Assembly (NCBI GenBank): GCA_028866895.1
Contig: JAGWHF010000001.1
Span: forward strand, 186,001-250,000
Reading direction: 5' to 3'
DNA length: 64,000 nt
Source: Nitrososphaerota archaeon
GTDB taxonomy: Archaea > Thermoproteota > Nitrososphaeria > Nitrososphaerales > Nitrosopumilaceae
Shown one piece after another: positions 28,403 to 36,909 of this stretch. Position 1 is the first letter of the stretch. Each line of letters begins with the position of its first letter. Under the pieces are notes generated by a model. The model was not told where the DNA came from. It made no database searches and was given only the letters and a program-made list of their open reading frames with translations. The position numbers and the translations under genes were made by a program.

Positions 28403-29404
28403 TTATTGTAACCGTGAATCTGCGCATGCCGGGAAATAGGAAGGGTATGTCTTTTCGAGGGTACTGTCACATGCCTGTTTTACAGTGCTTACCGCATTGA
28501 TGCACGTTGACGAGCTTGAGATTGTGCTGTTGTCGCATAGATTCAGGATGTATTGCATCTGGTTGTTGAGGTCATAGAAGGCCGTGGTGTTTACCTGCGG
28601 CTGGCCCGGCACTGTGGGAGCAGTCGCTTGGCCCATGTTTGCCAGCTGTTGAAGCCTTGGGTCACTGCAAATCTGTCCTATTCCCATGGACGAGACGCTG
28701 TTACAATAGTTCAGCATTGTTCTTGCAGTCTGAGAGCATATCTGCAGTACCGAGGGGTCCGTGGCCTTCATGCAAGAGTCGATGTATGAAAGTGTGTACT
28801 GGTTTGCGCTCTGTATGGTACTATTGGCATTCTGGCCCTGTTGGTTCAGGTCTGGAATGGTCGAGGATGGAAGCTGCGAATGAATCGAACCGGCAAGTAT
28901 CTCGCTAACCCTAGGATCTGAGCATACAGACATGTGGTTGCCTACGTTGTACAGGCTGCAGGCCTGCTGGATGTTTTGCATGTCTAGGGCGCACTCTTGG
29001 CTGTTTCCTCCGGATTCGATGAGGTCAACACAGGTATTGAGTACCTTTGATTCACCATTGTTAATCACGCTTTCAGCATATACTACTTTGCCGTCTACCG
29101 TAGACAAGAACTGGCCAATCCTTGGATCACTGCACACGGCCATCGAGGAATGTGGTGGTGTCTGACAAGCCGTTTTTAGGGTCTCAATCTCTGACTTGCA
29201 ATCTGTTAAATCTGAAACGGATATGGAAGCTCCACAATCCACGAGCATATTCTCAGAAACTGTGTTTAACTGGGTTGTATCTTGCTGAATCAGGTTTCTT
29301 GTTGCCTGCTCCTGCTGGATCTGTGCAGGCAGGAGAACTGCAAGAAGAATGATGCTGAAAGCGATGCCGCCGATTCCTATGATGAACTTGCTTACGAGGC
29401 CCAA
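28403..29404 (-). CDS. Membrane-anchored protein with four tandem four-cysteine repeats
   Basis: A 333-aa protein (TTG start). An N-terminal transmembrane helix (residues 7-27) is followed by four units, each with four Cys and ending in C-[SA]-D-[PS]-R: Cys 57/69/80/91, 125/138/149/161, 211/223/234/246 and 290/301/312/327. The second and third Cys of every unit are exactly 10 residues apart. The spacing fits disulfide-linked helical hairpins outside the cell. Its start lies 5 nt after the AbrB-like gene's stop. It could be a surface receptor, an adhesin or a superinfection-exclusion factor; I know no such family. Confidence 0.7.
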   Translation of the reverse strand: MGLVSKFIIGIGGIAFSIILLAVLLPAQIQQEQATRNLIQQDTTQLNTVSENMLVDCGASISVSDLTDCKSEIETLKTACQTPPHSSMAVCSDPRIGQFLSTVDGKVVYAESVINNGESKVLNTCVDLIESGGNSQECALDMQNIQQACSLYNVGNHMSVCSDPRVSEILAGSIHSQLPSSTIPDLNQQGQNANSTIQSANQYTLSYIDSCMKATDPSVLQICSQTARTMLNYCNSVSSMGIGQICSDPRLQQLANMGQATAPTVPGQPQVNTTAFYDLNNQMQYILNLCDNSTISSSSTCINAVSTVKQACDSTLEKTYPSYFPACADSRLQ

Positions 29405-29408
29405 AACA

Positions 29409-29606
29409 TCACTGCTTCTCTATCACTAGTTTTTTGCCTTCTACTCTTGCCGTCAGGTCTTGGCATTTCTTCCAACCCAACTCCTTGACCAGTTCCGGAG
29501 GCACTGACACAACAAAGGTCCTGTAAAAGTCACCGTCTTTTCTTTGACGGTTCTTCCATTCTCTAAGTTTCAACGATTTTGGTTCGGGGTCAGAGTTTTT
29601 AATCAT
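29409..29606 (-). CDS. AbrB/MazE-like swapped-hairpin DNA-binding protein
   Basis: A 65-aa protein with the pattern of SpoVT/AbrB folds: FVVSVPPELVKELGWKKCQDL followed by VEGKKLVIEK. A basic N-terminus (KLREWKNRQRK) precedes it. Such proteins repress transcription or act as antitoxins. No toxin gene is obvious next to it. A candidate binder of the palindromes at 30.3 kb, by inference only. Confidence 0.6.
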   Translation of the reverse strand: MIKNSDPEPKSLKLREWKNRQRKDGDFYRTFVVSVPPELVKELGWKKCQDLTARVEGKKLVIEKQ

Positions 29607-29659
29607 ATCTTTCCCGTCCTGTCACTTTGCCGCGATCCTGTCTTGGCCGGCCGTCCTTG

Positions 29660-29694
29660 GACTTGCCCTTAGCGTCATTTGGCGCTAAGGTCTT
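29660..29694. repeat. 35-bp hairpin repeat, copy 1
   Basis: Identical over 35 bp to 31,836-31,870. The core is an 8-bp perfect stem, CCTTAGCG / CGCTAAGG, with an 8-nt loop (TCATTTGG). It lies between the stop of the 29,725 gene and the start of the AbrB-like gene on the transcribed strand. Confidence 0.85.
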
Positions 29695-29724
29695 GCCTGC
29701 AGTCCATGGCCTGATCCTTGTCAT

Positions 29725-29934
29725 CTAATTCTTGGCCTCTTTTTGGAATATCACGAGAGCCGTCTCAATGTGGTTCTCTCCAGAATCCTTCACGTCGTAT
29801 TTGATATCGATGAGCTCCGACTTGCTGATTTTCAGCCCCTCGAGAAAGACATTGACTTGCTTGTCGAGCGGCGTCCTGTCGTATGTTCCCCTGCGGAATA
29901 TTGCAGTCTGGACTACTGAGGCCATTTCAAGCAT
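29725..29934 (-). CDS. Small element protein, Cse60-like
   Basis: A 69-aa protein with the pattern LDKQVNVFLEGLKISKSELIDIKYDV...ALVIFQK, which resembles the small Cse60-type proteins of Firmicutes and their phages (helix, then strand IIDIKY, then strand ALIIY). The function of that family is unknown. Overlaps the upstream gene by 8 nt. Confidence 0.55.
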   Translation of the reverse strand: MLEMASVVQTAIFRRGTYDRTPLDKQVNVFLEGLKISKSELIDIKYDVKDSGENHIETALVIFQKEAKN

Positions 29935-30220
29935 ACTCCGAATTCTTTACGGCCTCACATGGTTCGTCAGTACGTATGATGTGGTCAGGTTGGTACTGCC
30001 CCTGCTGCGTTTGATTCACGCAGGTTGTAGCAGTACCTTCCCGTTGAAGGATTACTCCCAAATCATGTCTAGGCAAATTTGTTCCAGTCGACCGCGTCGG
30101 TTCCTGATTCTCGACTCTCATGAGGGTTACACGTTTTCGTCCCTCAACGGAGTCGACATGTGCCATGAACCTGTCCCCTTCTTTGATTGTTTCGGCCTTT
30201 TCACCGAAGACCCTAATCAT
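29927..30220 (-). CDS. Hypothetical element protein
   Basis: A 97-aa protein. The N-terminal half (IKEGDRFMAHVDSVEGRKRVTLMRVE) is strand-rich and OB/KOW-like; the C-terminal half is polar and probably disordered. It is the first gene after the triple-palindrome operator and thus the likely target of that control. Confidence 0.5.
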   Translation of the reverse strand: MIRVFGEKAETIKEGDRFMAHVDSVEGRKRVTLMRVENQEPTRSTGTNLPRHDLGVILQREGTATTCVNQTQQGQYQPDHIIRTDEPCEAVKNSEYA

Positions 30221-30323
30221 ATCTTCGTACCTCCATGCCTCTTGAATTCTCGATGTCCTTCAAGCTGCAAGTCGGCTCCTGAAAGGCGTCCGCATTTCTG
30301 CACTCGGGACATTGGCACATATC

Positions 30324-30337
30324 AGTATGTACATACT
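30324..30337. promoter_or_regulatory. Operator palindrome AGTATGTACATACT, copy 1
   Basis: A perfect 14-bp palindrome near the expected transcription start of the leftward 29,927 operon, about 25 bp downstream of a TTTAAATTAG TATA-like box (30,340-30,349). Confidence 0.8.
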
Positions 30338-30349
30338 ACCCTAATTTAA

Positions 30350-30363
30350 AGTATGTACATACT
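30350..30363. promoter_or_regulatory. Operator palindrome AGTATGTACATACT, copy 2
   Basis: Identical copy, centred exactly 26 bp from copy 1 and abutting the TATA-like box, where TFB would bind. Confidence 0.8.
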
Positions 30364-30401
30364 GGCAATTTGTTCGTAAATTCCATTTTCCGTAATCTTT
30401 A

Positions 30402-30415
30402 AGTATGTACATACT
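30402..30415. promoter_or_regulatory. Operator palindrome AGTATGTACATACT, copy 3
   Basis: Identical copy, centred 52 bp (2 x 26) from copy 2 and again next to a TTAAAG TATA-like stretch. Confidence 0.8.
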
Positions 30416-30505
30416 AGGGCTGGGCCGCTGTGTGAGATTGTAGGGATCATCATAGACTGGGACTGTGTGTGATACGTCGTCCGTTGTTGTAACCTGCTAT
30501 AGAAT

Positions 30506-30538
30506 ATGTTACAAGTGTAACATTTTGTAACAAGTTAC
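30506..30538. promoter_or_regulatory. Second palindrome cluster (GTTAC/GTAAC)
   Basis: ATGTTAC and GTAACAT form a perfect 7-bp inverted repeat with a 4-nt spacer (30,506-30,523). GTAAC-AA-GTTAC follows at 30,527-30,538, and a further GTAAC lies near 30,489. It probably is a second operator in the 430-bp control region 30,221-30,649, which holds no gene. Confidence 0.6.
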
Positions 30539-30649
30539 CTGAAGGGGGACGATTCAGAGGCATTGATTTTTCAGATCTTTGAGCGAGTTGTCAATTTGCG
30601 ATATCGGTTTCCTGTTTTGTCCGCCATGTTTTAGATGGCCACCGCTGCC

Positions 30650-31300
30650 TTAAGGACCTTGTGCGTATGGGAAGAACAATGGATCCCTAAAGTACGAGTT
30701 CTTTATTTCGAACAACAGTGATCTCCAAAAAATCGATATATGGTTTGTTTCTTTGTTGGATTCATGGTATTTTTCCAAAATTTCGTTACTTTTCCAGGAG
30801 TTTTTATCCAACACCTGTTGTATCTGTTCATTATCTGATTCTGCTAACTTGTCTGCCAAGCGATGCAGAGCTGCTAAAACTGCAAAAGCGTCCATTACCG
30901 CGGTGTAAGTGATTTTGAACTGTTTGTCCTGCAGATCGTGCTTCAAACCGTTATAGGCCTCCCACCATTCTAGATCCTTTGTAAACGGTGAGAATTGCAA
31001 CCTATGAGGTATTGAAAAAATCCTGAAACCAGACAATACGCCATCTTTATCTAACTTACGAATTGCGGGCCGGATGCCGTCATCGTGCCTGATTTTGCAT
31101 CTGCCACAGGTTAATTTGGTTACAGCCTCTATTTGCGACCCGCACACCAACATCATGTTTAACAATCTTGGTGAGTAGATATCTGCAGTCCTCTGTCGCT
31201 CGTATGGTACAATCTCGTCAAAATTTAACATCTGCTTTTCAAGGTCTACATGCAGTTTTCTTAGATTCCCTAATTCGTGTTCGAATCCTTCGTCTGTCAA
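30650..31300 (-). CDS. Hypothetical element protein with WW-x-x-YN-x-LKHD motif
   Basis: A 216-aa helical protein (TTG start). A central CGRCKIRHDDGIRPAIRKL segment and the line EWWEAYNGLKHDL stand out. The latter pattern occurs in helical HEPN-like or abortive-infection-type proteins, but the R-x(4)-H nuclease motif is not evident. Function unknown. Confidence 0.5.
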   Translation of the reverse strand: MTDEGFEHELGNLRKLHVDLEKQMLNFDEIVPYERQRTADIYSPRLLNMMLVCGSQIEAVTKLTCGRCKIRHDDGIRPAIRKLDKDGVLSGFRIFSIPHRLQFSPFTKDLEWWEAYNGLKHDLQDKQFKITYTAVMDAFAVLAALHRLADKLAESDNEQIQQVLDKNSWKSNEILEKYHESNKETNHISIFWRSLLFEIKNSYFRDPLFFPYAQGP

Positions 31301-31431
31301 GGTAGTCCTTTCCTAAGAGTTGTTTTTAAACTGACGGGTTGATTTCGCCTGTTTGTTCTACTGGTTTTTGTGCCTGCTGAGGAACGGATGACGACGCGCA
31401 TTTGAATAAAAGTTTCTTTGTGTTTTGGGCT

Positions 31432-31647
31432 TCAGTGTTGGTCATTAACAAATGCTATTACTGTCACTCGTTCATCTCGTGGGAAAAAGATACAATATCC
31501 TGTCATAACTTTCTCGCAACTGCGGCATGTAATCTGACATGGTTTATTGATTCTATGGTTTTCGTCGTATTCAATAGGATCACCTTCGGGAATTCCACTT
31601 ATCCTCCAGTTGTTACTGTCACATCTAGGACATATTTGAGCACTCAT
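31432..31647 (-). CDS. Zinc-ribbon element protein
   Basis: A 71-aa protein with CPRC near the start and CRSC in the middle, C-x2-C...C-x2-C, which makes one zinc ribbon. Extra Cys residues flank the second pair. Likely a nucleic-acid-binding or adaptor protein. The 31,648-31,904 spacer after it holds hairpin-repeat copy 2 and no gene. Confidence 0.6.
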   Translation of the reverse strand: MSAQICPRCDSNNWRISGIPEGDPIEYDENHRINKPCQITCRSCEKVMTGYCIFFPRDERVTVIAFVNDQH

Positions 31648-31835
31648 CGATTATCTTAATGAGATGTCCAATTAATTGAGTTTTCTACCTTATTCTGTAC
31701 TCTTCCTGCCCACACTCTGCCACACTTAAGGAGATCTTTCTGCAAGTCATGCGCCGTCAGCCTCCGATGATGCTAATGTGGGCAAGTTGTCCGATTCAAA
31801 AGGGTGGCAAATTACCATCCTTTTTGATGATCTGA

Positions 31836-31870
31836 GACTTGCCCTTAGCGTCATTTGGCGCTAAGGTCTT
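31836..31870. repeat. 35-bp hairpin repeat, copy 2
   Basis: Identical to 29,660-29,694. It lies just downstream of the 31,905 gene's stop on the leftward transcript, as does copy 1 relative to the 29,725 gene. A shared terminator, processing site or operator would fit. Confidence 0.85.
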
Positions 31871-31904
31871 CTGGCTTTTTGTCTCTCTTCTGCAAGCTGA
31901 GTAT

Positions 31905-32261
31905 CTATTGGAATACTGGATCCTTGCTAAAGTGTATGTGGTGTGTCACACCGTCCATTTGCAGATTGGCAATGCAATCATCTAGTGCCGTCTGTGCTTT
32001 CAATATGTCTTTGTCTGTCAAACTAGGGAGCAGTTCTGGAAACTTGTTGTAGGTGAGAATTGTACCATACACGACACTCCCCAACTTGTCCATGTATGGC
32101 ACCACGTGTTTGTACAATACTTCAAGCTGAATTTTTTGCTCTTGGGAACCATCTGGTTCGTTTTGTATGATTGATATTCTTTCCTTGGCATCCTTGGCAG
32201 TGTGGATGAAGCTCTCTATTATGAGGTTGAACTTTTCCTGCACTTGATTGTATTTCTCCAA
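31905..32261 (-). CDS. Hypothetical helical element protein
   Basis: A 118-aa helical protein (TTG start), 62 nt downstream of the tape-measure gene. In tailed viruses this place often holds a distal-tail or chaperone gene, but nothing in its wording shows that. Confidence 0.5.
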   Translation of the reverse strand: MEKYNQVQEKFNLIIESFIHTAKDAKERISIIQNEPDGSQEQKIQLEVLYKHVVPYMDKLGSVVYGTILTYNKFPELLPSLTDKDILKAQTALDDCIANLQMDGVTHHIHFSKDPVFQ

Positions 32262-32323
32262 GGATTGTCACCTATTGCAATTCCAAGCATGAGGTCTCGT
32301 CAAGGTTGGTTGTATGATCTTAA

Positions 32324-34672
32324 TCAGAATCCAACACCTCGCAGGTCTTCTTTTATCGTATCAAGGATAAATTGTTTCACCTCGGATTCTGTGTGTATGT
32401 TACCTTGTGCTATTACTGTGATATTGATTGGCCTCTCGGAGCTTCCACCCTTTGAAAGCGGCTGTATGGATACGGCCTCGGGGCCTGCCTCGCCTGCGAC
32501 AAAATGAGTCGGTGTTGTCAGTACGCCTTCAAAGCCTGATGCTGCACCCCATGCGCTCCAGTTTGCCGCTTCTGATGCGCCTGCACTGCCTGCACCATAT
32601 CCCCCGTTATTGTTTGGACTGGGACGTGAACCGTTAAAGTTGTTCGAGTTTTCCTTGACGGCGTTGGCGTAGGATGCGGCCTGTGAGGCTGAGAAACCCA
32701 TGTTCCTGTAGCTTTGGACCAGCTGGGTGTATTGGTTATTAGGATCGGTCTGCTGGGCCAAGGTTTTGTTATCCTGCAATACGGCGTTGCTGAATACGCC
32801 ATAATCTCCGGTTGCTGCAAACTGGGCAAGCTGCTGAGAGTTTATGCCTGCATACGCTCCCGAACCTGAACCGTTGCCAAGGGCTCCTGCGATGATTGAG
32901 CCAATTCCAGTGTCAGAACTGAGGCCGAGTGAGGCAATAGTGCTCTGTACACCCGAGGTTGATACGTCCAAGATTCCGGAGGTTGCCGCATTTGCGACTA
33001 CCTGCTGGGCTTGGCTTGTGAGTGATGCCTGCTGACCCTGTAGTTGGGCTATCTGTTGGTTGACCTGCTGGAGTTGTTGCGCTGCGGCTGTTGCCCTTGT
33101 TCCTGTTCTTGTAACTTGGTATTCAGTATCGTTCTCGAACGGGTTTACAACGAGATCCTGGTATTGGTACTGTTCTGTCTGCGGTAGGGCGGATAACTGC
33201 TTGGCCTGTTGCTGTAGACTCTGTAACGTCTGGTTGTTCTGGTCCATCTTTTGCTGCAGTGATTGCAGTCCGGCGTTGATTGCGTCCTGCTGGGCCTTTT
33301 GTGCGGATGTCATGGCCGTAGACATGGTGTTTATGGCGGTCGTTGTGGCATTTGTCGCAGATTGTAATGCTGCAAAACCCGATGTTGTGGAACTGTCCAA
33401 TGAGGCTAGCGAAGTGTGTATCGTTACGAGGTTGCTGTTTGCAGAAGTCAGGCGTGATCCTGCCTGCTGTTGCTGTTGCAGTATGCCGGATAACGTGCCG
33501 CCTGACATTATTGCCTGAGATAGTTGCTGTTGGGATGTCTGCTGTAACGTTGATGAGCCTGCTGCTCCTGGCAATGTTCCTGTCAGCATCATCTGGTTTG
33601 CGGCTGACATGGATGAGCCTGTGGTGGATGATGCTGATGATGCGGTTCCAAGTCCTATTTCCTGCATTGCCTGATCCAGCGTCTGGTGTACCATTCCTGC
33701 GGGTGAGATCTGTCCTATGCTTCCGGTAAAGTGGCCTATGGTAGCGTCCCATGCGCGTATTGAAGGGTTGATGAAATACTGCAGTATTCCGTTGTACATG
33801 CCGATGAAGATGTTCTCAAACGCGTCGCCTGTTCCCTCGAGGTCGACAAGGAATGTCACCCATGGGGCAAGCAGTGTTGCAGATAGCGTGTCCAGGTGCC
33901 AGTTTTTTAGTATGGCGTTGTAGATCTGGTCCGATTCCTGTGCAAAGGCGGGGTCGAGTGCGCGGTATGCGTAGTATAGGCCGTATATGGCTGCTGTTAC
34001 GACTGCGATGGGTCCCAATATGGTCAGGGCGGCGGTACCTACCGATGCCAGGGTAGTCGCAAAGGCTTCAAGCTTTGCCGGATTCAGTTCAGAGTAAAAC
34101 GTCTTGAACATCATTATCGTCTGTGACATGGAGCCCGCTATAGCTACGCTGCTTGCTACGAGCGTGGCACTACTTGATACCGTTTGAAACGCAAGGTTTC
34201 TCTGTGCAAGTGATTCCTGGTTCAATAACGCGATTTCCTGCTGCTTGTCTGCCTGCACCTGGGCGCTTGCGGGCCCGTATGCGTTCATGTCTCGTACTTC
34301 CTGGTTCCTGACTGCTGCAAGGGACGTCTGTATCTGCGTAAGCTGTGACGACTGCTGCATGGTGGCCATCTGAGCGAGGTTGATGGCGTTGGTGACTGAA
34401 AGTACGGTGTTTGCTACTCCTCCGAACGTTGACATGGTTCTCGTGTATTGCAGTAATTCGGGGTTTGCAGCTGATATTGCCTCCTTCATCTGGTTGAACT
34501 GCTGCGATACGGCCTTGCCTTGCTCGGTAGTCTCACGTGCAGCCTTGGAATACTCCTTGTATGTTATCTGGCCGGTACGGAACTGCTCGTGCAGTTCCTT
34601 GATTCTTGATATCATGGAATCAAGTCCGGACTGTCCGAACTTGTACTGGATGGATGGACCACTGTCTGACAT
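32324..34672 (-). CDS. Tail tape-measure protein
   Basis: A 782-aa, Gln/Ser/Ala-rich, mostly helical protein. The central part has hydrophobic helices (about residues 160-240: VASSVAIAGSMSQ, ILGPIAVVTAAIYGLYYAY), followed by long coiled-coil regions (about 440-560). The C-terminal line HFVAGEAGPEAVSIQPL is the hallmark ending of siphovirus tape-measure proteins. It would set tail length and open the way for DNA entry. At 782 aa a tail of about 110-120 nm would be expected by the usual scaling. Its ATG directly abuts the TAA of TerL. Confidence 0.85.
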   Translation of the reverse strand: MSDSGPSIQYKFGQSGLDSMISRIKELHEQFRTGQITYKEYSKAARETTEQGKAVSQQFNQMKEAISAANPELLQYTRTMSTFGGVANTVLSVTNAINLAQMATMQQSSQLTQIQTSLAAVRNQEVRDMNAYGPASAQVQADKQQEIALLNQESLAQRNLAFQTVSSSATLVASSVAIAGSMSQTIMMFKTFYSELNPAKLEAFATTLASVGTAALTILGPIAVVTAAIYGLYYAYRALDPAFAQESDQIYNAILKNWHLDTLSATLLAPWVTFLVDLEGTGDAFENIFIGMYNGILQYFINPSIRAWDATIGHFTGSIGQISPAGMVHQTLDQAMQEIGLGTASSASSTTGSSMSAANQMMLTGTLPGAAGSSTLQQTSQQQLSQAIMSGGTLSGILQQQQQAGSRLTSANSNLVTIHTSLASLDSSTTSGFAALQSATNATTTAINTMSTAMTSAQKAQQDAINAGLQSLQQKMDQNNQTLQSLQQQAKQLSALPQTEQYQYQDLVVNPFENDTEYQVTRTGTRATAAAQQLQQVNQQIAQLQGQQASLTSQAQQVVANAATSGILDVSTSGVQSTIASLGLSSDTGIGSIIAGALGNGSGSGAYAGINSQQLAQFAATGDYGVFSNAVLQDNKTLAQQTDPNNQYTQLVQSYRNMGFSASQAASYANAVKENSNNFNGSRPSPNNNGGYGAGSAGASEAANWSAWGAASGFEGVLTTPTHFVAGEAGPEAVSIQPLSKGGSSERPINITVIAQGNIHTESEVKQFILDTIKEDLRGVGF

Positions 34673-36205
34673 TTAGAACAACCCTCCAGAGTTGCCCAAG
34701 TCGTAATCAAGTATGTTGGGATGCTGCCTACCTGAAAGAAAAGAACCCCGCGAATTATCCTGAAAGCTCGATCTAGGAATTCCACCAAGAACGTGGCCCT
34801 CGCTTGATATCGTCAAGTCGTCAACGCCCATCAGGAACGTATCACCAAGGTCGAACGTGAGTTTCTTCTTGTCTGGATGGCCCTTTTCGTTGAATTCTGC
34901 AGCTTTCAGCTGTGAGATCAGGTCGTGAAATACAGGATGGATTCGGACCTTTTTGTTTTTTACAGCTTCGGCGGCCTTTGCCGTCATGTTGGACAGTTCC
35001 TTGTTGAACGGCACCTCCTGCGCCCTGATGTTCTTGCCTGCAAGGCCCGTCACGATCTCGGGGCGTGCAGAATCTACCTTTATCCGGTTGCTGTACGACG
35101 GTGCTTTCTGGGATATGAGGTCAATCATGGCTGTCGGGTCAGGCCTGTCGAACTGCAACGCCTCTTTTACGTATATGATGCCGTTGATCTTTTCTAATCC
35201 GAGTATGGCAAACTTGGAGGTTCCATAAGCTGGGTCGACGTAGAGTCCTTTCTGGCCGTTGCCGAGCCTGAGGTCATACTCTTCGGTTACTTCGTCAACT
35301 AATTTCCAGTGGAATATGTTGCCCTGGCCGCCACCCCAGATCAGCATGTACTCCCTTGCAAAAGCTGGCGATTTCTTGGCCTCATCTACCATCTCGACGG
35401 GATATATCGTGGTGAAGGATTCGGGATGGGTAACGAGTCCCTCGCGGTAATCAAGTGAGATTTTCCTGTACTTTGACGGCTCTTCGGTCTTTATCTGGTA
35501 AAATACGCCTTCAGGAAGATACCCCGGTGTCGAGACCCAGATTATCCATGGTTTTGATTTGAGATCATAGTGCTCAATGGCCTGCCGTACCTGGATCTCC
35601 TTTGATGCCTGCATGAGGAAAAATGCCGCCTCGTCGATGAAGAAGGCCTTTGGGTTTGGCATGGACCTGACGGCGTCTATGTTGTCTGACGGCATCGCAT
35701 CAAAGCGAACAGTTCCGATCTTGAAGCCATAGTCGGTGATGTCGTATGCAATGCCTTTTGTTCCCAAATCGTGAAAGTCGTTATTGACCTCTTTTGGCCC
35801 CGTCATCCGCGCAATGAGATCTTTTGCAAGGTTCCTGTTGGGTCCCGAGATGAGCGCCACCTGCGCGTTTTGAAATTCGGCACTTGTCATTGCCATCCAC
35901 TCGAGCCACCTTAGTACAAACTCGGTAATGCCGAGGCCTGCAGCCTTTTCGACGAATATCTTGCGGTGCCTTTTCATATCCTCGGCCAGATCCACCTCAT
36001 ACTGGTACATCGGATGCCTTCGGTCCCACCTGTTTGGCAATCCAAGCCAATGATTGTAACAGCATGGCTCACCATCCTGGATTACTCGATTCTTGTCGTT
36101 TGGGTCTAGATAGTGGCCGCACCAAAAAGGAAAGCTTGACGGGATTCCGAGCCTTCCATCCGATATGATGCCGTTAGTTTGAAGCTGCAGGTTCCTGTAG
36201 TACAA
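34673..36205 (-). CDS. Terminase large subunit (TerL)
   Basis: A 510-aa DNA-packaging ATPase/nuclease. The deviant Walker A is KAAGLGITEF (Lys87), Walker B with catalytic Glu is AFFIDEAAFF (Asp191, Glu192), and coupling motif STPG is at 224-227. The RNase H-like nuclease follows with Asp323 (YVDPAYGTSK), Asp377 (KVDSARPE) and a final Asp cluster in DLGDTFLMGVDDL. All motifs are present, so the protein looks functional. It overlaps the TerS candidate by 32 nt. Portal and capsid genes, normally next in line, are missing. Confidence 0.92.
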   Translation of the reverse strand: MYYRNLQLQTNGIISDGRLGIPSSFPFWCGHYLDPNDKNRVIQDGEPCCYNHWLGLPNRWDRRHPMYQYEVDLAEDMKRHRKIFVEKAAGLGITEFVLRWLEWMAMTSAEFQNAQVALISGPNRNLAKDLIARMTGPKEVNNDFHDLGTKGIAYDITDYGFKIGTVRFDAMPSDNIDAVRSMPNPKAFFIDEAAFFLMQASKEIQVRQAIEHYDLKSKPWIIWVSTPGYLPEGVFYQIKTEEPSKYRKISLDYREGLVTHPESFTTIYPVEMVDEAKKSPAFAREYMLIWGGGQGNIFHWKLVDEVTEEYDLRLGNGQKGLYVDPAYGTSKFAILGLEKINGIIYVKEALQFDRPDPTAMIDLISQKAPSYSNRIKVDSARPEIVTGLAGKNIRAQEVPFNKELSNMTAKAAEAVKNKKVRIHPVFHDLISQLKAAEFNEKGHPDKKKLTFDLGDTFLMGVDDLTISSEGHVLGGIPRSSFQDNSRGSFLSGRQHPNILDYDLGNSGGLF

Positions 36206-36650
36206 TTTTATCTCCTAATTTTTCAGCGATTGCCCTTACAATCGGGTTTGCGTCGTAGATGTTGGCAAGCGCCTTCATGTTCTCGCGTACCGCCTCTGAT
36301 GCCCTCAAGACAAGCCTTGGATCGCCTGTTTCCACGAGCTCCAGGCATTTCTTGTTGACGTATTTCATGGTATCAATGGCCTCCAGGTGGAACTGGACGA
36401 ATTCAGTGTGGGCGATATAGTCCAGCCTTTGCTGTGGCGTGGTTCTTATCCATGCCTTGATTCTCCGCAGGGTCCTGACCGATATCTTGAAGCCCCGCTG
36501 CTGAAGCTCGGTTACCCGTTGCTCGTCTTCCATCCTGCGTACCATTAGTTCCCTGACTGCAGCAAGAAGGTCGGTTGCTTTGCCGTAGTTTTTTCGTGTG
36601 CCATAGACCATGGCTGGTGAGGCAGCTTGACTGCCATTGTTTTGTATCAT
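36174..36650 (-). CDS. Terminase small subunit (TerS) candidate
   Basis: A 158-aa protein starting at the ATG at 36,650, which has a strong AGGAGG ribosome-binding site about 10 nt upstream. The frame is open to 36,836, but that part overlaps the preceding gene. A helix-turn-helix-like segment (VTELQQRGFKISVRTLRRIKAWI) is followed by helices for oligomerisation. Position directly before TerL and this build support TerS; the sequence alone would not prove it. Confidence 0.65.
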   Translation of the reverse strand: MIQNNGSQAASPAMVYGTRKNYGKATDLLAAVRELMVRRMEDEQRVTELQQRGFKISVRTLRRIKAWIRTTPQQRLDYIAHTEFVQFHLEAIDTMKYVNKKCLELVETGDPRLVLRASEAVRENMKALANIYDANPIVRAIAEKLGDKIVLQEPAASN

Positions 36651-36675
36651 TGGTGCGTATGCCTCCTGATGAACG

Positions 36676-36909
36676 TCAATCGCTGCCCTCCTTGGCCTGT
36701 AGCGCTTGGATTCTGACTTGTGCAGCGTGGATGATATCTTCCAGTAGTTCGATCTGATTCGTCCTGCGGATTCTGGGTAGCGCTGTCCTGGCCCAGCGTA
36801 TGTTTTCCTTGTAGGCTTGGTCTTCAATGGTTTCATGCTGTAGTCTTGATACGCTGGACTGTTCCTGAACCTCGCCTGTAATCTCTGATATTTCTGGGGT
36901 AGGGCTCAA
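36676..36909 (-). CDS. Small hypothetical element protein
   Basis: A 77-aa helical, charged protein that starts in a 4-nt overlap with the upstream gene and ends 25 nt before the TerS start. Both couplings speak for this frame over the competing longer TerS reading. Function unknown. Confidence 0.55.
   Translation of the reverse strand: MSPTPEISEITGEVQEQSSVSRLQHETIEDQAYKENIRWARTALPRIRRTNQIELLEDIIHAAQVRIQALQAKEGSD

Noticed and set aside
36650-36836. N-terminal extension of the TerS candidate
   Set aside because: Overlaps a well-coupled 77-aa gene; the ATG at 36,650 has an AGGAGG ribosome-binding site.
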